Below are positions 47,040 to 58,830 of a stretch of DNA of 64,000 nt, one piece after another. The notes below the pieces were generated by a model. It made no database searches and was not told where the DNA came from. It worked only from the letters and a program-made list of their open reading frames with translations. The translations under genes were made by a program, and so were the position numbers. Source of the DNA: Collybia mongolica (taxonomy: Eukaryota > Basidiomycota > Agaricomycetes > Agaricales > Clitocybaceae); the NCBI GenBank assembly GCA_013420905.1, contig JAAXNY010000006.1, positions 4,330,358-4,394,357 on the forward strand. Direction: 5' to 3'. Position 1 is the first letter of the stretch. The number at the start of each line of letters is the position of its first letter.

Positions 47040-48710
47040 GCAACATGGGGTTGGCAAAGGATACAATCTTCACATATTGCACATCACCCTTCAAAACAGG
47101 GTGAATTGAAAAGATCCTGGAGGAAGTCCAAATTGGTGAAGACATATCAATAGAGCAACAAGAGAAGGTCAAACAAATCCTAGCCAAATTTGCTGACTGC
47201 TTTGCACTTTCTCTCAGTGAAGTCAATGCCATCCCAGGAGCCTGTCATAGGCTGAACATTCCAGAAGGAGCAAAATTTAGCACTAAAGTTGGGCAAAAAT
47301 CCTTGAACCCAGCACAGAAAAAACTCCTAGGTGCAAAAGTTGATGAAATGCTAGAGGTGGGAATCATTGCACTGATATACCCACATGATGTTTGAAGTGT
47401 TGCATCAACAGTGCTTGCACAAAAAGCATATAAAGGTCAAAGGTTAACACTTGACAAGCTAAAACACTACCTTAATGACCAATGCATAGAGTATGGCTTA
47501 CCCTCAGCATTTGATCTCCCACGCAGGCCAGAAAAGCATAACCTGGAAGAGGATGTTCAAGCACAGAAGTGGCAAATCTGTCAAGGCTTTAACAAGCTCA
47601 ATAAGGTCACACAAGTTGTGCCTATGCCTCAAGGCAATGCAACATCTGTGCAAAACAACTATGTCTTTTGGGTCATTAGTACATTCATATTTTCAATTTC
47701 ATGGCAGGGTTCTGTGTGGTCCCAATTCACCCAGACTCTCAACCATACATCATGTTCTACATTGAAGAGTGGGGCTACATGAAATACCTGCAAATGCCAT
47801 TTGGCATTACAGGTGGGCCCTCAGAGTTTGGTTTTCTAACAGCCCAGCAAATGCATGACCTGATAGCAAGTAGGTACCATTGAGCTGTTTGTCAATGATG
47901 GCAGAATAGCTTCAGACACCTTTGTCAAAGGTCTGGAGAAGATGTGGACCTTACTTGAGTGGGTATGTTGTGAAAGGTTATCATTATCTCCAAGCAAGCT
48001 GAGGTTGTTCATGACCAAGGCAGTGTTTGTGGGCACAACTAAAAACAAAACTAGTATCAGAACCCATCCTAAGGGCACCATTGTTCAACAGAACTCACTT
48101 CATACTCACCATGGATGGTTCAAAGGATGCATTTGCTGGAGTCCTGTCTCAGAAGGTCAAAACAGTCTTACCAGGCAGAAAGGAGGTGATGCACATCCAC
48201 CCCCTAGGTTATACCTCCAATTGTACATCAACAATGGAAGAAAACTACAAGCCATACCTTCTGGAGTTTGCTTCACTCAAATTCTGCTTGACAAATTTGC
48301 TGACATAATTTGGGGCATGCCAGTAGAGGTCAAAGCAGACTGTCAAGTGCTTTGAGACATCCTCTTGAATGATAAAATCACTGCAACCCATGCCTGGTAG
48401 TGAGATGGTGTGTTGGTATATAATATTGTGGATGTACATCATGTCCCAGGTGTACTGAACATTGCAGATGGGATCAGCTGGCAGTACAAAGGGACACCAA
48501 AAGGACATGGTGACAGTAGTGAGTGGACTGTCAGTCCTGATCTAGATAATATAACAGGCCTTGCACATGACATGTTCCAAGTTAAGGTATCATCAGAAGG
48601 CAAGAATCTGCTAGAATGCTTCAAGGATGAACCAGTGTACCTCAAAGTAGGCACTACTGGAGCTAGATCATGGGACTACACTCAAGGATTGTATTCAGGC
48701 ATACCATAAG
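47040..48710 (+). pseudogene. Element F reverse transcriptase and RNase H remnant
   Basis: Pieces read LNIPEGAKFS, MKYLQMPFGITGGPSEF and LFVNDGRIASDTF, where the catalytic Asp pair has become Asn-Asp. LSLSPSKLRLFMTKAVFVG and the RNase H start FILTMDGSKDAFAGVLSQ follow, then VDVHHVPGVLNIADGIS. Numerous stops and frame changes separate them. Confidence 0.7.
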
Positions 48711-48875
48711 GCAATGGAATACATGATTGAAGATGGTAAACTGTGGTTTGTGGAGGGAGGTACCAGAGTCTAGGCTCACACATGATGAGAATGTGTAACA
48801 AGAGCAGAAGCAGCCATACTCACACAGAAAGAACACAAGGACAGCAGGCACTGGCACAGGGATGGCATCAAAATT

Positions 48876-49625
48876 GTGCTCCTGGACAAAATCTGCAGTC
48901 CCAAACTTGATGAAACCATTTTTAAGTCCATCCTAGACTGTGCACATTGTAAAAGCTTTGGGGGAACAAGCTTACATGCCCTTTTAAAACCAGTAACCCA
49001 TCATTACCCATTTGAACTCCTAGTCAGTGACTACCTATCTGTGCCACCAGGAAAAGGGGGATTCCACACAATTGGGTTATATCTTGATACATACTCACAA
49101 TATGTCTGGGGATACAAGTTCAAGACCAATGGAACAGGTAACACAACAGTAAAATCTCTTCAGGATATTTTTCACAATTTTGCACCATCCAAAATGTTCA
49201 TGACAGACAGTGGCTCTCACTTTAAATGTAACAAGGTTAGAGACTTTTGCATTGAATGGGGGACCAAACCCCATGTCATCTCAGCATATTTGCCCTGGGT
49301 CAATGGACCAGTTGAAGGAACTAATAAACTTCTTTTGTATATTCTAGCATGCCTTTGTGCATCAGAACTTGGGGAAGATGGATCACTCCCCTGCACATGG
49401 CTAGACCACTTCAATTGTGCCATCCAAGTCTTGAACTGGTGTATCTTACCAGCACTTAAGTTTTTGCTGAAAGAACTTCTCCTGGGCCTGGTGGTGAACA
49501 CATTGAAATCCCTGCTCAAGGCAAGTTCCTCACTGCTTTCACTGTCTGATATTGATACACAAATGCTATATGCAGAGCAACAATGCCTCAATGGCTATTC
49601 TGAATCTGTGTGTCATGCGATATGA
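48876..49625 (+). pseudogene. Element F integrase remnant
   Basis: This open stretch of 249 residues shows CAHCKSFGG, a core with VSDYLSVPPGKGGFHTIGLY, then FMTDSGSHFKCNKVRDFC and YLPWVNGPVEGTNK. These match the Asp, Asp, Glu pattern of retroviral-type integrases. It is the best-kept piece of element F but lies outside any complete pol frame. Confidence 0.75.
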
Positions 49626-50446
49626 TGGAAGGCCAGCTTTGATCACAAGGTTCTGAAATCAAAGGCAGGCCCAGTGGTATTCAGCTGAGGGCAACTGGTA
49701 CAAGTATATTGTAGTGACCTGGCTAACACCTTGAGTACCAAAAAGAAACTTGTACTGAGATGGTCAGAACCATGCCATGTCATGGAGTAGCTCATCAACT
49801 CATACAAACTTGTAACATTGGATGGCAAGGCCATGGATGGAGAGTTCAACACATGCCAACTCCGTGAATTTGTACCAAGAGAAGGCACCAAACTATGGGA
49901 AAACCAGAAGGCATTCATGGTGAAGGTTGAGGAAGAAAATATAGAAAATCAGCAAAGAGAAAATCAGGAGGTGGATTGCAGGAGGGAGGAGGGGAGTGAT
50001 GTACTAGATAAGGAGGTCAGGCAAATGGGTGGACTGGCAGACAATGAAGCAAAGGAATGGGGGTCAAACATGGCATCGAGAGCCCATATTGTCATTTTGA
50101 TATATCAACCCCATGCTAACTAGCACCTGACCGTGATACATATCTTGTGGTGGTCAGCACTAGCAGCGGTGATATATCATGTTATCCTTGCATGCGACTG
50201 CCTCCCGCCACACCAGTGTTGGTCTGTTTGTCAGCCCATCACGCATCACGCCGTTGTTTGTACTTTATGTTGTTTACATGCGCTGTTTTGTTTACATCCT
50301 GACACATTTGTTCCTGCTTCCCTCTGCTTCCTCGTCGGAATCATCGGTTCATTTCATTTGTGGGGTAACAAATCGAACCATGGGAATATCAAGATGGAAC
50401 CGATTTCTTCCGATCAACGTTGGTCACCTTGCTTTCACCCCCGCCG
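49626..50446. other. Element F 3' end and unassigned sequence
   Basis: Up to about 50123 this is the decayed C-terminal pol region of element F (for example YKLVTLDGKAMDGEFNTCQL). From there to 50446 no gene is seen. No LTR terminus could be pinned. Confidence 0.35.
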
Positions 50447-52108
50447 TTACACCTTACCCTTACCCTTGCTCGCTCGCTTCCCCTCCTTTGCTCGCTTCCC
50501 CTCCTTTACTGTCTTCCCCTCTTTTGCAGTCGTTTGTTTGTTTGCTTGCTTCCCCTCCTCTCCTCCATTGCTCGCACCCTTCCCCTTGCTTGCGCCCATA
50601 CCCTTCCTCCCTCCCTTTTGTCCCGCCAAACACTGCTGCAAACATGACTTGACGTCATCCACAGCTGCTACCCAATGCGTATTATCAACATTCTTCCACC
50701 ACTTCAACCCAATCAAGATCGTGATCACTCCATTCGGTCCCCCCCTTTGTAGATTTGGCAAAGCACGAGTTTCACTGGATAGCAACGGAGATGGGAGCTC
50801 CCCCCTTTTCTTCACTTGTCGCCATTTCGGCTGCAGGGCATTCCACCATGCCATCCATTCTGACATAAACGAGGTGTCAATCTTGGGGATCGTGTTCAGT
50901 TTCCGGGTTTGTAGCCATTGACTGAGCGGGGAGGGGTGTAGCTTCGTCTCGGGGAGGCGAACCTGGATTTTTTTCCATGAGTGTTTTTTCTGTTCTTCTC
51001 GTGCCTAGCAACGTACTGATGTCACATCGTAGTAACCAATCTCTTTCTCCAGCTGCAACCAAACCTCCACGCATGCCTGCCAAGCTGGCTCTTCATTTTC
51101 GCCCTTCAAGTAGTCAAACAACTTGTCCAACCATGCTGGTAAAGTTTGTTGGGTTTCCGTCAACGGTATGACCTCCTTGCCCGCGGGCTTCCTTCTTTTG
51201 CGTGGACCGCTAATTTCCTCATTTGGTTCAGCAACTTCTTTCCTTTTGTTGGTGGTGTGCGACATCGTTGGTTCAGGTAGATCAGGAGGCGGGGGTGCTA
51301 CTGCCGACTGGGCAAGCAGAAATGGATCAATGAGCTCGTCCTGAAAAGGTTCGAAGGGCTGTATTCCAACACTGTCCACATCATCATCCCCAGCTCCCAG
51401 CCCTCCACCTTGTCCAGCCTTGATGGCTCCGCCAGGTACTTCATGCCCTTCTTCCGCAGTAACACCGTTTACTGCGACACCACGGCTTTCCGCGCCCATG
51501 TGACCAGCCTCCATCACCACATGGGTTTGATCAATATTTTGATTCTCCTCCTCTCCTTCCAGTTCGGGATTCTCTCCATTCACAAGTAACTCCCTACCCC
51601 CCGTTGCCTCTGGACTTAGGCCGTCCCGGTTTGTTCCTTGTGCCTCGGTATCTGTAGCATCACCTGCTGCAGATGGGTTATTATTTCCGAACTCACCCTC
51701 CTGGGCTACACTGGCATGACGTCCTTGGTCCCCTTCGGCTTCCTTTTCGGATCCCAGTGTGACCTGAACATCAGCCGTTGAATCGATCGCCTGCTGCGCA
51801 CGTTCCTCCTGGGCTAGATCGAATGCTTCAGTGAGTATTAATATGCTTCTTTTTCATAATAATCCGCTTATGGAAAACCCTGTGGACAAACGCAGAATAA
51901 GGTTTCAGGACACTATCACAGAACGCTGAGTAGGCTGTCGAGAACATATTGCCAATGGGATCCTTTCCGTGGTGATAGCCAATCGTACGGATGTCTCCAT
52001 TTTGCACTGGGTCAGGACCTCCAGCAAGAATTGTAATTGCCCAACCCGTACGCTGATGAGCCTGCTTACAGAACTCCTCGAAGAGCTCGGGCAATTGTTC
52101 TATGCCGC
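50447..52108 (-). pseudogene. 3' half of an uncharacterised gene split by an LTR-mediated inversion
   Basis: On minus, exons run about 52107-51868, 51825-51017 and 50962-50447. The first reads EQLPELFEEFCKQ and TILAGGPDPVQNGDI. The second is acidic and low-complexity (EEENQNID; KRKEVAEPNEEISGPRKRR), then LPAWLDKLFDYLKGENEEP. The last reads WLQTRKLNTIPKIDTSF, then SEWMAWWNALQPKWRQV, ending in a Lys/Gly/Glu-rich tail. No known domain. I recall similar uncharacterised proteins in mushrooms but cannot name a function. The 5' half lies at 56422-57507 on the other strand. Confidence 0.6.
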
Positions 52109-53326
52109 TGAAAGGGGGCTCCTGGGCTATAAGTGCGCTGATGCTATGAAATGTAATCCCTTACACACACACACACCAAACCTAACAATCAACACACAAA
52201 CAGTAGGAATCGCCTGTTTTGAGTTCGGGTTCAAGTGCTTAGAAGCACTAAGCTTTGAATAGTACTAGCCAAAGCCCTTTTCAATGATCTCTCAACAGGT
52301 TTGTTTTAGACAAAAGCTTCAACACAGGTTTAAAAACCTGCTAGGTATATTTATAATATCTCTCGATCCAATAGACTGAGTACCAAGTGTACGTTCAATT
52401 ATTAATGATCCCAAGCGGATCTATAAGTCCAAGCAACTTATCAAACAATACAGTGCCAAGTGCACTAAGGCCAAGTGCCTAGTAATTCCAACGGACAATA
52501 CGGTACTAAGTTCCAAGTGAACTAAGTTTCTTTAATTCTGTGGTTCTTCAATCAATTACAATCAAGACACGTTGAAGCAATCTGATCCTTAATTCGGGCA
52601 CGCAATAGTGTTTTAACAAATGTGATTTGTATACTCTATAGTCGCATGAAGTGGGGGCAAGATTCCTTACCTTGGCGCTACTCATCTACAGTCTATTTAT
52701 AATGTACAAACTAAATATCATACGGAATTGTAAATTTTACACGGAACCGCGCTCCCGCGCGCCAAGGATCTGTATTCAATACCGACGCGTCTACTACAGC
52801 TTGGCGCGCGCGCCACGCGTGCCAATTATGTCGTTTACTGGTTACTTATCAAATATTGAAAGAGCGGGCTAAACTCTTATCAAGTCCCGACCGCGCGCTT
52901 TGTTATTTAAAACAGCGCGGCACTGTCGTTTACTCCCCCTGATTGTCCCGGTTGTTATTCACGGTGTCCCGTCGCTTCCAGTAGTTAACACCAAGTACCC
53001 CTGACTAGGATCGGGTTGTGCAAGTCCCGAATTTACAATTACTTCTCCTATTAATGATGATCCCCGGACTAATGATATCATACTACAACGGTTACTTATG
53101 AACTAAGACACCGAGGTTGTAACCGGGCATGGTGAATAGGACTAATAATAGACCGTACTCATAGTCCTCTGTACTGATAGTGTATTATCCATTAGACTAG
53201 TTCACTCTGATTAGCCGTCTTGGAGCTCGACTCTAATCCTTTATTACTGCTTACTTGGTTATTAGAAATGACACTAATAGCCTTACTTGTCGACTTTATA
53301 AGTGCAAACAATTTCGGGCCCTATCA
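52109..53326 (-). repeat. Inverted LTR of the element-E family
   Basis: Read on minus it runs TGATAGGGCCCG...CCCCCTTTCA, about 1218 bp, and is nearly identical to 57508-58723. Its own two flanks (CCGC left, TCTC right) do not match each other, but the left flank, read on minus as GCGG, matches the GCGG before the LTR at 57508. No gag or primer site adjoins it. Confidence 0.9.
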
Positions 53327-53778
53327 TCTCCCCCATACCACAAATGTAGACTGTCCTCAGTCTCTCTTTGCCGGCATGTTGGTCCAATACTTTGGGTCTG
53401 CACGCGTCTAATCTTTCAGTACAATGTTACAACGGTTCCGCTTTTAGACAGGTAGGCGCGCGATGTTGGGATCGAGCCCAGAGGTTTTACTTCCCATCAG
53501 GATCGTGACAGCTATATACGTCTCCTGAGAGAGTACTTGACATTCGGACATCGCTTTACAGATATTTCAGTCATCTGGACATTTTTCTCGTTATGTTTCT
53601 GACACTTCAGCAAGAGATCAGTACTCCTGTTTGTCTTTCAGAGCTTCGCAATGCAGGGTTGTGCGTTTTAAAAAGCTCGTGTCCTTGCTAAGTTTTAGAC
53701 AATTTGGACTTTATAGCCCATTTCTAAATCTCTTTGCTATCTGCATTGCTCAAACGCTCCAACTCTTTTCAAACAGAA
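53327..53778 (+). promoter_or_regulatory. Upstream region of the Zn2Cys6-like gene
   Basis: No gene is seen. It must hold the start region of the gene at 53779. CTTTATAGCCC at about 53709 is a weak TATA candidate. Confidence 0.3.
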
Positions 53779-55723
53779 ATGTCTTCCACTTCCACTTCCG
53801 CCATGGCTCGTGCTCTGCGCTCGCCTTCCGCGCTGTCCCTCTCGCTTTCTGCCGCGATTCTGCCGACTGAGGGCCGTTCCCCCACCATGGTCTATGTGGA
53901 CCAGCCAATCCCTTCCTTCTTGGACCTCCTCGAAGATGCCGAGGGCGACGTCTTCGTCACTATGGAGCAAGGGTGGATTATCATGGCCGAGGAGCTCGCG
54001 CCCCGTATGGACCACCAAGGTCCCCTTGACCTTGATGACTTGATCGACTTTGTCGATCACTGCTCCATGCTCATCGTACGCCCATCTTTTACTTGTTAAC
54101 TCCTTTTACTTATTTACTGGTCTCAGGATGCCATCACTGGCGTGGTCCGTGGCGCGCGTTTCTCGCTGCCATATCCGGCTATCCTCCTCCTGCGCGCGCT
54201 TCACCTTCAAGTGATGCGCATCCCAGTTGACGCGCGCGAGGCTTTGTGGTCATCCTGGTGTACGGTCATATTGACTGACCTGGGCGCCAACTCCATTCTT
54301 CTGGTAAATAACTTGTTTACTTCTTTACTCTGCCTCCCCTTGTCAAGCTGACTACCTTGTTCTTTTAGGGCCAGGCTCCCACTGTGGAGCAAGTCCTTGA
54401 CCAGGTGGGGTCGCGCTTCGAGCGCGACAATGGTGACAGTATCTTTCGAGATACTTTCCTCGTCCCGCCTCGCATGGTTGGCGCGCCGCGCCGTTACCAT
54501 CAGTACCGGGACAATTGGTCCGCCGCGCCCTTGCCGGCGCGCTCCCCGGTCTTGGTACCTGCGGTTCGTTTATCACTGCTTTTTATTACTTTCCTTTGGT
54601 GGTTGACTTATTTTAATAGCCCCTCAAGCGGAAGTGTAATGCTGGGTCCAAGGGAAAAGGCCGTGCTGTTCCCCAGGTATATCCTTTACTTTACGAGTTT
54701 CACATTATTGCTGACTTGATTTCAAAATTCTAGTCCGACATGTCGCGCGCCCAGGGGACTGGCAGTGCTTCCGCGCTGCGTCCCTCGGAAGCAGGCCCGG
54801 TATGTCTCTTTCTGAAGTCATTTACGTTTACTCATCTTTATCTCCTTAGTCCTCTGGGCAGCCGCCGGTGAAGGTTGAAGTCCCTGAGCTTCGGCTCTTT
54901 GATGATGAGATCGCACGCCAGTTGGCTCAAGAGGGGTTCGCGGAGTTGTTGCCTCCTGCGGCCCCTTCTCCTCGTCGGTCGCGTAAGACCACCCGCTCTA
55001 GGGATAGGGCTCAGGCGACACGCCGCAAGCACGCGCTGGTTCCCAACCGGGAGCTGACGCCGCTACAGTCCCCTATTACCTCCCTGCTGGCTGACCTTGC
55101 ACCGCGGCGCTCTTCCGTATGTTTATTACTACTTTATTTCTTGTTACTGATCATTTTTACTAGGTGGGCTATCCTTGCACGATGTGCGCCACCCGCGGCG
55201 ACATTGAGTGCACCTTCAACGGTTGGGGTAAACCGTGCGTTGAATGCGCCACTGCCAAGAAGGGGAAGTGCAGCTTCAGCCTCACTCCCCAGAAGCGCGC
55301 TAGGCTTCGTGAGGATCTGGGGCCGATGCTTGGTGCGGGCATTTCTAGTAAGCCATTTTCTTTCTGTCTTTTTGTTTACTAATGATTTTACTTATTCTAC
55401 TAGCGGTTGCTGAAGCCTATGCTCAGCTAGGCGACGCGGACTCTCTTGCCGCGGAGGTCATTCAGGCCACTAACCGCGCGCTTGAAATGCGCAACTCCTT
55501 GTTGGCGCGCATAGTTGGCACCATCGGTAAGTTGTACGAGGAGGAAGGCCTGGAGGGCCTTCAAAACCTCTTGCTGACTACGCCAGCCACGGAGAGCGCT
55601 CTCCTCTTCTACGCGGATTTCCAGAACCTCCCTTGGCCGCCCTTGGAGGAAGAAGCAGAGGTTGATGACGGTTCTTCGTCGTCAAGTTCCTCTTCGTCCG
55701 TGCCTGACAGCGAGGAGGAGTAG
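53779..55723 (+). CDS. Uncharacterised protein with Zn2Cys6-like cysteine module
   Basis: Eight exons: 53779-54075, 54127-54303, 54369-54563, 54620-54676, 54734-54799, 54850-55116, 55164-55347 and 55404-55723. They give 520 residues, with all borders GT/AG and introns of about 50-65 bases. Residues 358-389 hold six Cys spaced C-x2-C-x7-C-x8-C-x2-C-x7-C (YPCTMC...KPCVEC...GKC). This resembles a fungal Zn(II)2Cys6 binuclear cluster but is placed mid-protein and has slightly longer gaps. Basic stretches precede it (RRSRKTTRSRDRAQATRRK), and a Ser run with acidic residues ends the protein. A DNA-binding role is possible but not shown. The open frame across eight exons argues that it is a real gene. 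Confidence 0.65.
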
Positions 55724-56421
55724 CCGCGCCGCGCCCCCCCCCCTATGTTTTATATATATATCTGTGTTTCCCTGGGCCCTAGTGCCCTTTTTTTTTTTTT
55801 TTACTTACATATTCCCCCGCCTTTCGTTGGGCTTCAATTTTTTTAATTGAAGTCCAACACATGTCTTATATACAGTCCCCTGGACTTTAAACAATACAAT
55901 TGGTTTACCCGTTGTTCTATTGTCTTCATAAGAAAGCTTCCGCCCTTGCACCGGCTACTTAAGTTATAAATAGTACAGTTTAATTCTGGTGCAATTCTCT
56001 CGATCATTAAGACCGTGGCGCGATCACTGACTTTTTATAGACAATCTATTTCAATCCTTGTAACCTTGGTAGGTTTTTCCAAATCGATTTTGCTTATACC
56101 CCTCTCCCCCTCAACACTGACAACAACTGTCCCAGTTGTCATGCGGACACTGCCGCGCTCCACATGAATTTTTACGGAGCTCCTTTTTCAATTGGGCCCA
56201 GCATTTCAATTAGGCACGTGTCTCGGACCTGTTCAGTTGAAATGTATAGATTTTTCTGGGGATAGAATGCGCGCAATGAATGAGAGACTGGGTAGCGCTT
56301 CTCTAGTCGTAGAGGTATAAAAAGGGCACTGGCTGTGCTTTTTGTCCCAAGACATCGCCCGACTCTATTATACTCTCTTTTCAACGTTCTGGTTTGAAGA
56401 ATCAATTTCCTCTGCATCATT
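55724..56421 (+). promoter_or_regulatory. Intergenic with TATA box for the downstream split gene
   Basis: A TATATATATA stretch and a T run (about 55750-55805) follow the first gene. TATAAAAA at 56316-56323 lies about 100 bases before the ATG at 56422, a reasonable TATA box. No gene is seen. Confidence 0.5.
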
Positions 56422-57507
56422 ATGACTAGCCCCCCCAACTATCAAGACATCGAGAACTTCAAGATGGTCCAAGCTCAGTGGCACACCTTTCAAGCTTGTT
56501 TATCGATGGACACCCTTGTTGAACAAAGGGTCAGCGTCCGGAAGTTAGGCGAAACCGCAGTACACTTTTTACCAATTACACTTTTTAAAACGCTGTTTTT
56601 GTAACCAACTTTTACAATTTACAGCTACTCCTGACTGAGTCCAAATTGGTTTTGACGGAGCGGTCCTGGCAGAATGTTATTTTTGGCGTCCGTAAGGCAT
56701 TCCAGGGACTACAACATGTATACCCCGAGTTACTTCAAGAGCCTGTTTACCGTAACATTGTGACTCTGACTGCCGCTATTCACCGTCACCGTGAAAAGCT
56801 CCGCACTGAGCACCTGTCTCAAACCGCGGTGCGTGCTTTTTACCTCATCTCGTACTGTACTGCTCTTTAACTATGGTTTTCTGGTACTAGGTCCCTGCTA
56901 CTGGTGGTGAAGTGGATGGTACCACTATTCCAGGCGAGGTCATTGCTGGCAGTGAATATGACGGTGACATTGAAATGTCTGGTACTGACTCGGTATGTTT
57001 CTTTTTAGCTACCGCGCTGTCAGTGCACGACATACTCAATGGCGTCTCTTCTTTACTCAAGAATATGGTCATTGATTCCGGCGCTATGGCTAGTGCTGCT
57101 GTCTCTGGATCAGTGACTAGTCGTCTCCTTAGTGAAGGACCAATCACCCGTAGCCGCAAGGAGAAGGAGAACATTAAGGTTCCCCGTGTCAAAAGGACTA
57201 AGGCTGAAAAGGCTGCCATCAAGGTACCCATTCTTGTTTTTGCTCTGTCTATTACTTTGTTTCTTATTCCTACAGGACGGTAAGCGTTCCGAGCTCAATC
57301 GCGGCAGCACTCTTCGTCCCAAAAAGCGTACGAGGCAGGACACCCCGGATGAAGATCCAAAGGCATCTGCTGAGGGTACGTTTTCTAATAATAGATGGTT
57401 CTAAATTTATACCGACTGTGCATCAGATACTCATGTCTTTATTGACTTCCGTCCCTCCAAGGAGCACGATGTAGTCTTAGCGCGGGCGCGCTTGATTGCA
57501 GACGCGG
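56422..57507 (+). pseudogene. 5' half of the gene split by an LTR-mediated inversion
   Basis: Exons 56422-56559, 56625-56828, 56891-56992, about 57061-57222, 57276-57375 and about 57426-57507. It begins MTSPPNYQDIENFKMVQAQ and carries a basic stretch (ITRSRKEKENIKVPRVKRTK). It reads FIDFRPSKEHDVVLARARL just before the LTR starts at 57508. The protein has no stop of its own. Its natural continuation (EQLPELFEEFCKQ) lies at 52107 on the minus strand, with the shared GCGG marking the original insertion point. Function unknown. Confidence 0.62.
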
Positions 57508-58723
57508 TGATAGGGCCCGAAATTGTTTGCACTTATAAAGTCAACAAGTAAGGCTATTAGTGTCATTTCTAATAACCAAGTAAGCAGTAATAAAGGATTA
57601 GAGTCGAGCTCCGAGACGGCTAATCAGAGTGAACTAGTCTAATGGATAATACACTATCAGTACAGAGGACTATGAGTACGGTCTATTATTAGTCCTATTC
57701 ACCATGCCCGGTTACAACCTCGGTGTCTTAGTTCATAAGTAACCGTTGTAGTATGATATCATTAGTCCGGGGATCATCATTAATAGGAGAAGTAATTGTA
57801 AATTCGGGACTTGCACAACCCGATCCTAGTCAGGGGTACTTGGTGTTAACTACCGGAAGTGACGGGACACCGTGAATAGCAACCAGGACAATCAGGAGGA
57901 GTAAACGACAGTGCCGCGCTGTTTTAAATAACAGAGCGCGCGGTCGGGACTTGATAAGAGTTTAGCCAGCTCTTTCAATATTTGATAAGTAACCAGTAAA
58001 CGACATAATTGGCACGCATGGCGCGCGCGCCAAGTTGTAGTAGACGCGTCAGTATTGAATACAGATTCTTGGTGTGCGGGAGCGCGGTTCCGTGTAAAAT
58101 TTACAATTCCATATGATATTTAGTTTGTACATTATAAATAGACTGTAGATGAGTAGCGCTAAGGCAAGGAATCTTGCCCCCACTTCGCGCGACTATAGAG
58201 TATACAAATCACATTTGTTAAAACACTATTGCGTGCCCGAATTAAGGATCAGATTGCTTCAACGTGTCTTGATTGGAATTGATTGGAGAACCACAGAATT
58301 AAAGAAACTTAGTTCACTTGGAACTTAGTACCGTATTGTCCGTTGGAATTACTAGGCACTTGGCCTTAGTGCACTTGGCACTGTATTGTTTGATAAGTCG
58401 CTTGGACTTATAGATCCGCTTGGGATCACTAATAATTGAACGTACACTTGGTACTCAGTCTATTGGATCGAGAGATATTATAAATATACCTAGCAGGTTT
58501 TTGAACCTGTGTTGAAGCTTTTGTCTAAATCGAACCCGTTGAGAGATCATTGGAAAGGGCTTTGGCTAGTACTATTCAAAGCTTAGTGCTTCTAAGCACT
58601 TGAACCCGAACTCAAAACAGGCGATTCCTACTGTTTGTGTGTTGATTGTTAGGTTTGGTGTGTGTGTGAGAGAGATTACATTTCATAGCATCAGCGCACT
58701 TATAGCCCAGGAGCCCCCTTTCA
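57508..58723 (+). repeat. 5' LTR of element E
   Basis: 1216 bp, TGATAGGGCCCG...CCCCCTTTCA. The four preceding bases are GCGG (57504-57507). It includes an 11-base GC palindrome GGCGCGCGCGCC near 58020. Confidence 0.93.
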
Positions 58724-58725
58724 TC

Positions 58726-58746
58726 TGGAGCCCACCGCGAGGGTTC
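58726..58746 (+). promoter_or_regulatory. tRNA primer-binding site of element E
   Basis: Two bases after the LTR the sequence TGGAGCCCACCGCGAGGG continues into TTC. Its complement ends in CCA and has GAACCC before the acceptor strand, just like a tRNA 3' end with the T-arm, so 21 bases could pair. The tRNA identity cannot be told without the host tRNA set. Confidence 0.75.
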
Positions 58747-58830
58747 AGAGTTTTGAATAGTCTAAAGAGAGCATCTTTCTTTGAAAAATATTATACCAAG
58801 ACGAGTAACGTCGTCTACAAATTGAAGTAG

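Larger units (their letters stand above)
38090..50126 (+). mobile_element. Old Ty3/Gypsy element F, heavily decayed and interrupted
   Basis: Parts in order on +: gag-like frames 38176-39053, a zinc knuckle CYACGRTGHSCSDC at about 39565-39606, a protease region split by element G (to 40069 and from 44058), reverse transcriptase from about 47240, RNase H at about 48050-48500, integrase 48876-49625, and a C-terminal stretch to about 50123. Many stops and frameshifts are present. I could not identify its LTRs, so the outer limits are approximate. Insertions G (40070-44057) and the LINE (44604-46996) can be lifted out cleanly by their duplications. Confidence 0.7.

Noticed and set aside
50133..50921. 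Open frame of 262 residues on the plus strand
   Set aside because: It overlaps the well-supported minus-strand exon 50962-50447 and is low-complexity (Pro/Ser/Phe/Leu), the mirror of a Lys/Gly-rich coding tail.
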